This document shows, in pieces, positions 1 through 7,149 of a stretch of 46,378 nucleotides of DNA. Location: NCBI GenBank assembly GCA_902776455.1, contig CACYQI010000025.1, positions 1 to 46,378 on the forward strand, written 5' to 3'. Position 1 is the first letter of the stretch; each line of letters starts with the position of its first letter. A program made the translations under genes and the position numbers. The notes below the pieces were generated by a model that saw only the letters and a list, made by a program, of their open reading frames with translations, did no database searches and was not told the origin of the DNA. This DNA comes from an uncultured Bacteroidales bacterium (GTDB lineage: Bacteria; Bacteroidota; Bacteroidia; Bacteroidales; Bacteroidaceae).

Positions 1-1116
1 CTTGTCGAAGGGCAGGAAGCCGAAGCTCTCCTCGCCGCCGCCGATGTATTTCTGCTTGCCTTCGCTGATGGCAATCTCGTGGGCAATCCACTTGAAGCCT
101 GTGTAGCAGTCGCGCAACTCGATGTTGTTCTTCTGTGCCATCTTTGTGATGACCTCGGTCGTGACGATGGTCTTGACGAGGAAATCGGTGGGCTTGAGCT
201 GGCCGAGGGCAATCTTGTTCTTGATGATGTAGTAGCAGAACATCATGCAGGTCTGGTTGCCGTTGATGATGGTCCATTCGCCCTTGTTGTCGCGGCAAAC
301 GATGGCGAGGCGGTCGGCATCGGGGTCGGTTGCTACGACGAGGTCGGCATTGAGTTTCGTGCCGAGTTTCATGCCAAGGGTCATGGCCTCGGCGTTCTCG
401 GGATTGGGGCTGACCACGGTCGGGAAGTTGCCGTCGATGACCATCTGTTCGGGCACGACGTGAATGTTCTGGAAGCCCCAGCTGCGAAGGCAAAGGGGAA
501 CGATGACGCGGCCTGTGCCGTGCATGGCGCTATAGACGATATTGAGGTCTTTCTGTCGGAGGATGACGTCTTGGTCTATCATGGCCTCCTTGACGGCAGT
601 CATGTAGTCGTAGTCCATCTCGCCGCCGATGATTTCGATGAGGTCGGGGTTGCCCTGGAACTTCACGTCCTCGATGCGCACCTTGTTCACCTCGTCGATG
701 ATGCCTGTATCGTGTGGAGAGAGCACTTGTGCACCGTCCTCCCAATAAGCCTTGTAGCCGTTGTATTCCTTCGGGTTGTGGCTGGCCGTCACGTTCACGC
801 CTGCCTTTGCGCCAAGCTGACGGATGGCGAAGCTGAGTCCCTTCTGTCCGGGGAAAGCCTTCAGGATGTAGTTGGCAAAGCCTTGCGTAGCCATGCCGAC
901 GATGTACTTGTTCATGCGGTTGGTGCCTGCACCCATGATGCCGCGCAGACCGCCCGTGCCGAACTCGAGGTTCTGGTAGAAAGCATCGATGAGGGCTGTC
1001 TTGTCCACGTTCTCTAACATGGCCTTAATCTCGGCCTTAGTCTCTGCGTCGTAATAAGGAGAGTCGAGCCAGGCCTGAGCCTTGGCTTCACATTCTTTGA
1101 TTAACTGTGTGTCCAT
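1..1116 (-). CDS. Phosphoglucomutase/phosphomannomutase family protein, 3' end outside window
   Basis: Cytosolic alpha-D-phosphohexomutase that interconverts sugar 1- and 6-phosphates, feeding glycogen and nucleotide-sugar synthesis. The frame is open from ATG 1114-1116 to base 1. Visible are FGTGGLRGIMG (about residues 52-62), the phosphoserine loop TASHNPKEYNGYKAYW with Ser112, the metal loop DPDADR and the sugar-binding loop GGGEESFGF. Ser112 lies about 43 residues earlier than usual in Bacteroidales homologues: residues QGFANYILKAFPGQK run straight into GLSFAIRQLG, so the domain I strand-helix carrying HDCRNNS appears to be missing in frame (junction near bases 838-848). Motifs fix the family firmly; activity of this shortened form is doubtful. 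Confidence 0.93.
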   Translation of the reverse strand, partial: MDTQLIKECEAKAQAWLDSPYYDAETKAEIKAMLENVDKTALIDAFYQNLEFGTGGLRGIMGAGTNRMNKYIVGMATQGFANYILKAFPGQKGLSFAIRQLGAKAGVNVTASHNPKEYNGYKAYWEDGAQVLSPHDTGIIDEVNKVRIEDVKFQGNPDLIEIIGGEMDYDYMTAVKEAMIDQDVILRQKDLNIVYSAMHGTGRVIVPLCLRSWGFQNIHVVPEQMVIDGNFPTVVSPNPENAEAMTLGMKLGTKLNADLVVATDPDADRLAIVCRDNKGEWTIINGNQTCMMFCYYIIKNKIALGQLKPTDFLVKTIVTTEVITKMAQKNNIELRDCYTGFKWIAHEIAISEGKQKYIGGGEESFGFLPFDK

Positions 1117-1147
1117 AACTATATATATTAATATGTGTATTCCGATG

Positions 1148-1155
1148 CAAAGATA
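1148..1155 (-). promoter_or_regulatory. Bacteroidetes -7 box (TATCTTTG) for the phosphosugar mutase
   Basis: TATCTTTG on the minus strand matches TAnnTTTG and lies about 30 bases upstream of ATG 1116. No clear -33 TTTG is visible. Confidence 0.6.
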
Positions 1156-1159
1156 CAAT

Positions 1160-1245
1160 TAAATTAAGAATTAAGAAAGAAGAATGAAGAATTATTGGCT
1201 TTGGAAAGAAAATTAAGGATTAAGGATTAAGAATTATGAATTATT
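1160..1245. repeat. AT-rich 7-bp simple repeats between divergent genes
   Basis: Imperfect tandem units such as AATTAAG, GATTAAG and AATTATG fill the gap between the divergent promoters of the mutase and the next gene. The same unit families recur at many gene borders in the window. Confidence 0.6.
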
Positions 1246-1248
1246 TTA

Positions 1249-1256
1249 TATCTTTG
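1249..1256 (+). promoter_or_regulatory. -7 box TATCTTTG that decides the start of the 1284 gene
   Basis: TATCTTTG on the plus strand matches TAnnTTTG. It lies downstream of the first possible ATG (1236), so translation must begin at the later ATG, 1284. Confidence 0.6.
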
Positions 1257-1283
1257 CATAGCCTTTTCGCCATCAAGACTGCC

Positions 1284-1988
1284 ATGATTATTGACAGACA
1301 CTACAACAAAACCATCGAGGACAAGCTTCTGCCTTGCGTCAGGACGGGCGATGCCGAGGAACTCATCCGCCTGCTCGACTCCTTTTCCCGAAGCGGACAG
1401 CGCACCGCGGGCTACATCCTGGGCGAGCGGCTGCTGAGCGACTGCCCGGCTCCTATCTACTGGAAGATGACGGAGGCCTTGGTGAGATACGACAGCCGAG
1501 CCTACCTCATCACGCTCATGAAGACGTTGCTGGTGCGCTGGGAGCAAGGCACGGCCTCGCCCCTCGACAAGCCTTTTGCCCGACTGGCCGCTTCGTTCAA
1601 CGAGGTGGAGCGGCAGAAGGTCGCGCTCCTTTTACTCCCTGCGACGAAAGACCCACAGCAGGCCGAGGGACTCTTCCGCGTTCTGGGCATCGCCGAAGGA
1701 CGCGAACAGATGGTCTATCTCGTGCGCATCGACACGCTCCCCTGCCTCTTTCTCCTGCTTCGCTCGCTCCGCTACATCGAACACGACCGCAGCGAAGTGC
1801 TCCGAGTGGCAAGCACCCTCATGAAGCGCGGCACAGGACAAAGCTTCAACCTGGCGAGCATCATCAAAGTAGCCTTCGGACTCGACGAACTCAAAGGCAC
1901 CTTCTCCCTCCGACTGCAACCCTATCAAGTGGCCCGACTCGAACAGTCCTACGAAGCATTCTTGAAAAAAATGAAGAATGAAGAATGA
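1284..1988 (+). CDS. Conserved hypothetical protein, all-alpha
   Basis: A 234-residue soluble protein beginning MIIDRHYNKTIEDKL. An in-frame ATG exists at 1236 but precedes the -7 box at 1249-1256, so 1284 is preferred. It has no signal peptide or membrane segment. It is rich in Leu, Arg and Glu with regular helical spacing and ends in a charged EAFLKKMKNEE tail. I do not recognise a family; helical repeats or a scaffold are only guesses. It stands alone between divergent promoters, and the stop is followed at once by an AATGGTC repeat array. Confidence 0.7.
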   Translation: MIIDRHYNKTIEDKLLPCVRTGDAEELIRLLDSFSRSGQRTAGYILGERLLSDCPAPIYWKMTEALVRYDSRAYLITLMKTLLVRWEQGTASPLDKPFARLAASFNEVERQKVALLLLPATKDPQQAEGLFRVLGIAEGREQMVYLVRIDTLPCLFLLLRSLRYIEHDRSEVLRVASTLMKRGTGQSFNLASIIKVAFGLDELKGTFSLRLQPYQVARLEQSYEAFLKKMKNEE

Positions 1989-2007
1989 AGAATTTGCTGC
2001 CGCCCTT

Positions 2008-2070
2008 AATGGTCAATGCTCAATGGTCAATGGTCAATGGTCAATGGTCAACGTTCAATGCTCAATGGTC
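2008..2070. repeat. Nine-unit AATGGTC heptanucleotide array
   Basis: Exactly 63 bases of 7-bp units, mostly AATGGTC with variants AATGCTC and AACGTTC. It begins 20 bases after the stop of the preceding gene. The same unit occurs inside the TPR gene (22221-22256), in its leader, and inside the large surface protein (about 8029-8055). Confidence 0.85.
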
Positions 2071-2127
2071 AAAGTCCCGAAAATTCACGACACCATTTTC
2101 CTCCTCTCCATAGGGTAATCCCCTCCC

Positions 2128-2436
2128 CTGCACGCCATTCTTTTCAACACTCCACGTTGTGTGAGCCGATTCTCCACGTTGTATCGCCTTTTCCTCCACG
2201 TTAACTTTCCCCTTTCAACTTTCAATTTTCAACTTCATTCTTTGTTCCGTTTGACGGCATGCCATGCTGTCCTAACACTTTCTTAACTCCCCTTGGCAAA
2301 ATGCCCCTTTGTAACTTACTGATTATCAAACACAATTCGATTTAAGCCCATTTCTCGCCTTCGGTGGACCAAAGTGCCACAGAAGCAAAAAAACGCCGCC
2401 AGAACGCGTCCCATTGCGAAAACTTCTGACAAACAC
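2128..2436. repeat. Dispersed 0.3-kb element, copy A
   Basis: This stretch aligns from end to end with 31192-31497. Shared blocks include ACACTCCACGTTGTGT, TGTTCCGTTTG, ACTTTCTTAAC, TGATTATCA, TAAGCCCATTTC, GTGCCACAGAAGC, AACGCCGCCAGAACGCGTC and GCGAAAACTTCTGACAAA. I estimate roughly three quarters identity by eye. No credible gene lies inside. Nothing else is evident between 1989 and the tRNA. Confidence 0.75.
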
Positions 2437-2565
2437 CCCTGTCGCCATCGACGAAGAGAAAAGGCGAAAGAAGGCCTTTATGAACACAAAAAGAGAGATC
2501 TTTCAAGAACTCTCTAAAATGCGTTTCCTGCTTAAAAAACGGACAGACTTCCGTCCATCCGTTTG

Positions 2566-2639
2566 AGCCTCTTGTCGGATTCGAACCAACGACCCCGAGA
2601 TTACAAATCACGTGCTCTGGCCAACTGAGCTAAAGAGGC
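2566..2639 (-). tRNA. tRNA-Thr (anticodon UGU)
   Basis: On the minus strand the cloverleaf reads acceptor GCCTCTT paired with AAGAGGC, D-arm TAGCTCAGTTGG, anticodon loop TTTGTAA with anticodon TGT, and T-arm GTTCGAATC. The discriminator is U and CCA is not encoded. The anticodon stem CGTGA/TCTCG contains one U-U mismatch. It lies three bases after the SRP RNA, so the two are probably co-transcribed. Confidence 0.92.
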
Positions 2640-2642
2640 GGG

Positions 2643-2740
2643 TGGGAAAGCTTGCTATATCGCGCCGCTACAACCTGCTGCCCTTGCTGCGGTCAAGCCC
2701 TGGGGGATTCACCGGGAGCATGCCGTATAGGACTTTCCCA
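2643..2740 (-). ncRNA. ffs: Small bacterial SRP RNA (4.5S)
   Basis: The 98-base RNA starts and ends with complementary TGGGAAAG and CTTTCCCA and carries the SRP domain IV signature CCCCCAGGGC...GCAGCAAGGG near the apex. It binds Ffh and targets nascent exported proteins to the membrane. The apical loop reads TTGACC rather than the common GGAA. A TACCTTTG promoter box lies about 13 bases upstream. Directly downstream is tRNA-Thr. Confidence 0.85.
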
Positions 2741-2752
2741 TGTAAGCGGGTG

Positions 2753-2760
2753 CAAAGGTA
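2753..2760 (-). promoter_or_regulatory. -7 box TACCTTTG for SRP RNA/tRNA-Thr
   Basis: Matches TAnnTTTG on the minus strand, 13 bases before the SRP RNA 5' end. The expected -33 site falls in a GTGAAAA repeat (2771-2798) and offers only TTTC. Confidence 0.6.
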
Positions 2761-2770
2761 CGACAAATAA

Positions 2771-2798
2771 GTGAAAAGTGAAAAGTGAAAAGTGAAAA
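2771..2798. repeat. Four-unit GTGAAAA heptanucleotide array
   Basis: Four perfect 7-bp units lie between the divergent SRP RNA and DUF4199 promoters, overlapping the expected -33 region of the SRP RNA promoter. Confidence 0.8.
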
Positions 2799-2855
2799 AT
2801 TATTTGTTAAGGTGATTTTTTTGCTGCTTTATACATTATTTATATTATAATTTCG

Positions 2856-2863
2856 TAACTTTG
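2856..2863 (+). promoter_or_regulatory. -7 box TAACTTTG for the envelope operon
   Basis: TAACTTTG matches TAnnTTTG and lies 25 bases before the chosen ATG of the DUF4199 gene. It excludes the upstream in-frame TTG start at 2861. Confidence 0.6.
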
Positions 2864-2887
2864 CCGGCTCGTAAACAGTATAGTTCG

Positions 2888-3448
2888 ATGAACGAAAAGC
2901 CTACTTTGACAGATGCAGCAGGATGGATGGCTTTGCCGATAGGGATAATGTGGTCGGCAAGTTTCCTCTGCGCGATGTACGGCACGAAGCTGCCGCTGCT
3001 CTCGATGCTGGGCACAGCATTGGGCATCATCAGCATCTACATGCTCTACAAGCAGCTGACGAACTACCGCCGCTTCTTCCCTTCTACAGGCTGGTTGCAC
3101 GTCTTCCGCCTGTCGCTGCTCACGTGTCTGCTGGCAGGTCTGCTGACGGATGGCGTGCAGTACCTCTACTTCGCCTTCCTCGACCAAGGGCGGATGCTCT
3201 CCGTCATGTCTGCTGCCATGCAAAGCGAGGAGTACCGCGAAGTTTGGAAGCAACTGATGCCCGAGACTGACTTGAAGGAGGTGCAGGAGCAGATTCAGTC
3301 GTTGACCGTCCGCGACATCATGCTGCAGATGGTCATCTACAATGCCTTCCTGGCTCCCGTGGTTGCTCTGCTTGCAGCACTTCCAAGCAGACCTCCTCTA
3401 ACGCCCCCTCAAGGGAAGAAGGAGAAGGGACAGACTCCCTCCCTTTAA
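2888..3448 (+). CDS. DUF4199-type inner-membrane protein
   Basis: A 186-residue polytopic membrane protein beginning MNEKPTLTDAAGWMALPIGI. Four hydrophobic segments are visible (about residues 13-30, 33-50, 72-92 and 150-168), the layout usual for DUF4199; its biochemical role is unknown. In Bacteroidales such genes commonly precede a GtrB-like glycosyltransferase, as here. The C-terminus RPPLTPPQGKKEKGQ is not membrane-like and is encoded by a CCCTCAAGGG-type repeat, so the native tail may have been replaced or extended. First gene of the operon running to 6842. Confidence 0.75.
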   Translation: MNEKPTLTDAAGWMALPIGIMWSASFLCAMYGTKLPLLSMLGTALGIISIYMLYKQLTNYRRFFPSTGWLHVFRLSLLTCLLAGLLTDGVQYLYFAFLDQGRMLSVMSAAMQSEEYREVWKQLMPETDLKEVQEQIQSLTVRDIMLQMVIYNAFLAPVVALLAALPSRPPLTPPQGKKEKGQTPSL

Positions 3449-3616
3449 GTCAAGGAGCGAGTCGCCTTTCAAGTTTGAATTATGAATTTACTCATGTTTC
3501 GCATGTCAAGAAGATATAAGAAGATAAAGGAAGATATGCCGCTTATAGCGGCGAAGATAGAGGACGATACCCACGGCAGGTGGCAAGGCCAAGCGGCAAA
3601 ACTAACGTCATTTATC

Positions 3617-3644
3617 TTCTTCGGCAAGCCTCAGGCGCAGGCGG
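3617..3644 (+). repeat. Single copy of the CTTCGGCAAGCCTCAGGCGC element
   Basis: The block TTCTTCGGCAAGCCTCAGGC followed by GCAGGCGGA is the same element found three times at 38180-38325. It contains the inverted repeat GCCT-C-AGGC. The gap 3449-3702 has no convincing gene: a 74-codon frame here reads through the repeat and looks spurious. Confidence 0.75.
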
Positions 3645-3702
3645 AACTTCCATCTACTTCTAACTCCTTCTATCTACATGGCAAGCGGAGCCACAGCGAA
3701 AG

Positions 3703-4713
3703 TTGAATGAATTTATAAACTTTGAATTATTAATTGTTGTGAATTGCGAATTGGACATAAGTGTAGTGGTTCCTCTCTACAACGAGGAGGAGTCTTTGAC
3801 TGAGCTCTTCGGCTGGATAAAGCGTGTGATGGAGGCCAACGGCTTCTCCTACGAGGTCATCTTCGTGAGCGACGGCAGTACCGACGGCTCTTGGGAAGTC
3901 ATCGAGGAACTCAAGAAAGAGAACCCGGAGACGGTTCGCGGCATCAAGTTCCGCCGCAACTATGGCAAAAGCCCTGCCCTCTATTGCGGGTTCGGCGCAG
4001 CAAGGGGCGATGTGGTCATCACGATGGATGCCGACTTGCAGGACTCGCCCGACGAGATTCCCGAACTCTACCGCATGATAAAGGAGGAAGGCTACGACCT
4101 CGTGAGCGGCTACAAGATGAACCGTAGCAAGGGCGACCCGCTCTCGAAGACGATTCCCACGAAGCTCTTCAACGCCACGGCTCGCCAAGTGAGCGGCATA
4201 CACAACTTGCACGACTTCAACTGCGGGCTGAAGGCCTATCGCAGGGAAGTAGTCAAGAACATAGAAGTCTATGGCGAGATGCACCGCTACATTCCCTATT
4301 TGGCCAAGAACGCCGGCTTCACGCGCATCGGAGAGAAGCGTGTACATCACCAGGCACGCAAGTTCGGCAAGTCGAAGTTCATGGGACTCAACCGCTTCGT
4401 CAACGGCTACCTCGACCTCCTCTCGCTCTGGTTCCTGAACAACTTCGGGCTTAAACCCATGCATGTGTTCGGCTTCATCGGCACGCTGATGTTCCTGTTG
4501 GGCTTCCTCGCCGTAATGGTAGTGGGCGGCACGAAACTCTATTGCTTGGCAAAAGGCATCCCCCACCCTCTCGTCACCAACAGCCCCTACTTCTACATCG
4601 CGCTGACCATGATGATTCTCGGCACACAGCTCTTCGTGGCAGGCTTCCTCGGCGAACTTGTCAGCCGCAATGCTCCCGAACGAAACAACTATCAGATAGA
4701 GGAAACAATATGA
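3703..4713 (+). CDS. GtrB/DPM1-like family 2 glycosyltransferase
   Basis: Membrane glycosyltransferase expected to move a sugar from a nucleotide donor to polyprenyl phosphate at the inner face of the inner membrane. The GT-A core has ISVVVPLYNEEESL, VSDGSTDGS, MDADLQDSPDEIP (metal DxD) and HDFNCGLKAYRREV. Two C-terminal membrane segments follow (about residues 252-278 and 292-318), as in GtrB proteins. Homologues usually begin MDISVVVP; here the matching position is Leu17, codon TTG 3751, and residues 1-16 are encoded by an AATTAT-type repeat. The start is therefore uncertain: ATG 3703, GTG 3739 or TTG 3751. Its stop overlaps the next ATG. Confidence 0.9.
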   Translation: MNEFINFELLIVVNCELDISVVVPLYNEEESLTELFGWIKRVMEANGFSYEVIFVSDGSTDGSWEVIEELKKENPETVRGIKFRRNYGKSPALYCGFGAARGDVVITMDADLQDSPDEIPELYRMIKEEGYDLVSGYKMNRSKGDPLSKTIPTKLFNATARQVSGIHNLHDFNCGLKAYRREVVKNIEVYGEMHRYIPYLAKNAGFTRIGEKRVHHQARKFGKSKFMGLNRFVNGYLDLLSLWFLNNFGLKPMHVFGFIGTLMFLLGFLAVMVVGGTKLYCLAKGIPHPLVTNSPYFYIALTMMILGTQLFVAGFLGELVSRNAPERNNYQIEETI

Positions 4714-5180
4714 GGCGGAGACTTCTCTTCATCGTGATGGGACTTGGGATGCTTGCAGCCTGCGAATCCTACGACTGCACCCTCTACAACCATGTAGGCA
4801 TGTATGCAGCCTTCGACCATGAGGGCAATGCCGTACAGATTAGAGACACACTCACCATCACAGCCGGCAAGTCCGGACCCGTCCTGCTGAACAAATCCGT
4901 GGGTACAGCCAGCCTTGACCTCCCGTTGAGCTTTTGGCAAGACGAAGACACGCTCGTACTGAGCGTCAAGGGCGAGGACTACTTCCTGCAAGATACCGTA
5001 TGGGTATCGAAGACAAACGAGGTTCACTACGAGTCGCCAGACTGCCCGACGACGCTTTTCCATACCATCCGGGAAGTCCGCAACACCCACCAGTTCATCA
5101 AATCCATTACCGTCATACGCTCCTCCGTGAACTATGAAAATACTACCAACCTTCAGTTTCATTTGCTTACTGACAATTAG
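4710..5180 (+). CDS. Putative lipoprotein, DUF6452-like
   Basis: A 156-residue protein whose ATG overlaps the GT2 stop as ATGA. MRRRLLFIVMGLGMLAACES is a lipoprotein signal with lipobox LAAC, so it should be lipidated in the envelope. The rest is beta-rich (DTLTITAGKSGPVLLNKS, LDLPLSFWQDEDTL) with conserved-looking ESPDCPTTLFHTI. The pairing with a following exported beta-barrel-like protein resembles the DUF6452-DUF6048 pair of Bacteroidales; this name is from memory. Function unknown. The last 47 bases overlap the next gene. Confidence 0.75.
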   Translation: MRRRLLFIVMGLGMLAACESYDCTLYNHVGMYAAFDHEGNAVQIRDTLTITAGKSGPVLLNKSVGTASLDLPLSFWQDEDTLVLSVKGEDYFLQDTVWVSKTNEVHYESPDCPTTLFHTIREVRNTHQFIKSITVIRSSVNYENTTNLQFHLLTDN

Positions 5181-5841
5181 CCCCTGCTTCCCCGCTCATG
5201 CCCAGGAGGAAACGAAGCAAAAGGAGAAGGCTCCTTTGCTGAGCGGCGTTGCTGTCAGCGCCGACCTCGTCGGCTTTGCCATGAAGGCCTGCAACGCCAA
5301 GTATGCGAACATGGAGGTCGGTGCACGCATAAACATCCTCGACAAATACTTCCCCGCAGCAGAACTCGGCATAGGCGACTGCAAACGCGAAGGAGCTGAG
5401 ACGGGCAACATCTTCAGCACGACGTCTCCGTACATGCGCTTCGGCCTCGATTACAATTTCAACAAGAAGCACAACGGCAACCGCCTCTTCGGCATCTTCC
5501 GCTACGGATTCAGCAGCTTCAAATACGACATCCGAAACGATGAGTTCGACGACCCTACCTACCACCAAACCATCAGTCTCGACCTGAGCGGACAGAAGGC
5601 TACGGCGCACTGGCTTGAGTTCGGTATCGGACTCGAAACAAAGCTTTGGAGCTTCATCAGACTCGGATGGAGCATCAGATACAAATTCCGGGCCGCTTTG
5701 AGCCATCCCGAAGAAGGCAAGCCCTACTACATCCCTGGCTTCGGCAAGAACGACAGCAACGGATGGGGCGGCACCGTGAACCTCGTCTTCGACGTAGGCA
5801 AAACAAAAAGGAAACAGAAAACAGAAAAACAAGACCAATGA
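5134..5841 (+). CDS. Exported outer-membrane-type protein, DUF6048-like
   Basis: A 235-residue protein with signal peptide MKILPTFSFICLLTISPCFPAHA before QEE. The mature part alternates Gly/aromatic beta-strand segments (GVAVSADLVGFAMK, MRFGLDYNFNKK, LFGIFRYGFSSF, FIRLGWSIRYKF) and ends NLVFDVGKTKRKQKTEKQDQ, which suggests a small outer-membrane barrel or lipocalin-like fold. It starts inside the end of the DUF6452-like gene (47-base overlap), and its stop overlaps ATG of apbE, so translation is likely coupled. The product is probably a structural or assembly partner of the upstream lipoprotein; no enzyme motif is visible. Confidence 0.75.
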   Translation: MKILPTFSFICLLTISPCFPAHAQEETKQKEKAPLLSGVAVSADLVGFAMKACNAKYANMEVGARINILDKYFPAAELGIGDCKREGAETGNIFSTTSPYMRFGLDYNFNKKHNGNRLFGIFRYGFSSFKYDIRNDEFDDPTYHQTISLDLSGQKATAHWLEFGIGLETKLWSFIRLGWSIRYKFRAALSHPEEGKPYYIPGFGKNDSNGWGGTVNLVFDVGKTKRKQKTEKQDQ

Positions 5842-6842
5842 CAAAGCGTAGCGTACTTCTGACTTTGCTGGCTCTCGTCGCGCTTGTCGGACTGCTGCTC
5901 CTCGTTCCCAATCGGGAGAAGACTGGCAGAGAGAGCTACATATACAACGAGGGCACCATCTTCGGCACGCTCTATCACGCAAAATACCTCTCCGACAAAG
6001 ATTTGAAGGAAGAGATTGAGGCCGAACTGCACAAGGTGGACACTTCCCTCTCCATGTTCAATCCGCAGAGCACCATCAGCCGGATAAACCGGAACGAAAC
6101 GGACGAAGCCGACGAGATGCTTGCCGAAGTGCTCTCCCTCGCGTTCCTCGTCAACAAAGCCACCGGCGGAGCCTTCGACCCGACTGTCGCCCCACTGGTC
6201 AACGCTTGGGGCTTCGGCTTCAAGAGCGGCCAACTGCCCGACAGCACACAGGTTGACAGCCTGCGTGCCCTGGTAGGTCTCGCTGGCATACACCTCAAGG
6301 AAGGCAGGCTGGGGAAGGACAACCCGCTCGCCATCCTCGACTTCAGCGCCATTGCCAAAGGCTATGGGTCAGACAAGGCGGCACAAGTACTGAAAAGCCA
6401 CGGCATCAAGAACTTCATGGTGGAAATAGGCGGCGAAGTGGTCACAAAGGGCGTCAACGAGAAGGGAGAGCCGTGGCGCATCGGCATCAACAAACCCGAT
6501 GACGACTCCACATCGACAAGTACCGAACTGCAAGACGTCATCACCATCTCCGAAGGAGCCATTGCTACCAGCGGCAACTACCGCAACTACTACATCCATG
6601 AGGGCAGGAAGATAGCGCACACCATCAACCCGCTGACAGGCTATCCCGCTCAGCAGGACATCCTCTCGAGCACCGTCATCGCCCCCACCTGTGCCGAAGC
6701 CGACGCCTTCGCCACCGCCTTCATGGTGTTGGGACTGGAAAAGGCAAAGAAAGTTCTGCTGCAGCAGCCACAGCTAAAAGCATACTTCATCTATTCCGAC
6801 CAGCAAGGGAACTACCAAACATGGAGTTCAATTCAAAATTAA
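5838..6842 (+). CDS. apbE: FAD:protein FMN transferase (ApbE)
   Basis: A 334-residue periplasmic enzyme that transfers FMN from FAD to Thr residues of flavoproteins such as Rnf or Nqr subunits. An N-terminal membrane anchor (MTKRSVLLTLLALVALVGLLLLV split by the ATGA overlap start) precedes the ApbE core: FGTLYHAKY, STISRINRNE, GGAFDPTVAPLVNAWGFG, LDFSAIAKGYGSD, EIGGEVVTKG, ISEGAIATSGNYRNYY, HTINPLTGYPA and the C-terminal TCAEADAFATAFMVLG. Length and motifs fit the family. Last gene of the operon; its stop is followed directly by a 93-bp repeat array. Confidence 0.95.
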   Translation: MTKRSVLLTLLALVALVGLLLLVPNREKTGRESYIYNEGTIFGTLYHAKYLSDKDLKEEIEAELHKVDTSLSMFNPQSTISRINRNETDEADEMLAEVLSLAFLVNKATGGAFDPTVAPLVNAWGFGFKSGQLPDSTQVDSLRALVGLAGIHLKEGRLGKDNPLAILDFSAIAKGYGSDKAAQVLKSHGIKNFMVEIGGEVVTKGVNEKGEPWRIGINKPDDDSTSTSTELQDVITISEGAIATSGNYRNYYIHEGRKIAHTINPLTGYPAQQDILSSTVIAPTCAEADAFATAFMVLGLEKAKKVLLQQPQLKAYFIYSDQQGNYQTWSSIQN

Positions 6843-6852
6843 TAAATTCAAA

Positions 6853-7131
6853 AAAGATTAAAGATTACAGATTACAGATTAAAGTTTGGTTGTTTTGCTG
6901 CCAGCCATCACTATCAGCCTTAATCCTTAATCTTAAAGGGGGAGAAAAGATTAAAGATTAAAGATTACAGATTAAAGTTTGGTTGTTTTGCTGCCAGCCA
7001 TCACTATCAGCCTTAATCCTTAATCCTTAATCTTAAAGGGGGAGAAAAGATTAAAGATTACGGATTAAAGTTTGGTTGTTTTGCTGCCAGCCATCACTAT
7101 CAGCCTTAATCCTTAATCCTTAATCTTAAAA
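6853..7131. repeat. Three tandem copies of a 93-bp element
   Basis: The identical 39-base core (from AAAGTTTGGTTGTTTTGCTG through CCAGCCATCACTATCAGCC) starts at 6881, 6974 and 7067, a period of exactly 93. GATTAAAGATTACAGATT units flank each core on the left and CCTTAATCCTTAATCTTAAA on the right, so the flanks are imperfect inverted repeats of one another. A fourth copy in opposite orientation lies at 14443-14533. It fills the whole gap between apbE and the Crp-like gene; no gene is present. Confidence 0.9.
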
Positions 7132-7149
7132 AAAATGGTAAATGATTAA

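Noticed and set aside
79-1017. Long plus-strand open frame of 312 codons
   Set aside because: It is antisense to the phosphosugar mutase, whose motifs (TASHNP, DPDADR, GGGEESFGF) are clear on the minus strand.
2842-2950. Longer start for the DUF4199 protein at 2861
   Set aside because: The TTG at 2861 overlaps the TAACTTTG promoter box, so it would not be transcribed.
3482-3706. 74-codon plus-strand frame between DUF4199 and GT2
   Set aside because: It reads through the CTTCGGCAAGCC repeat and other repetitive DNA and has no recognisable protein character.
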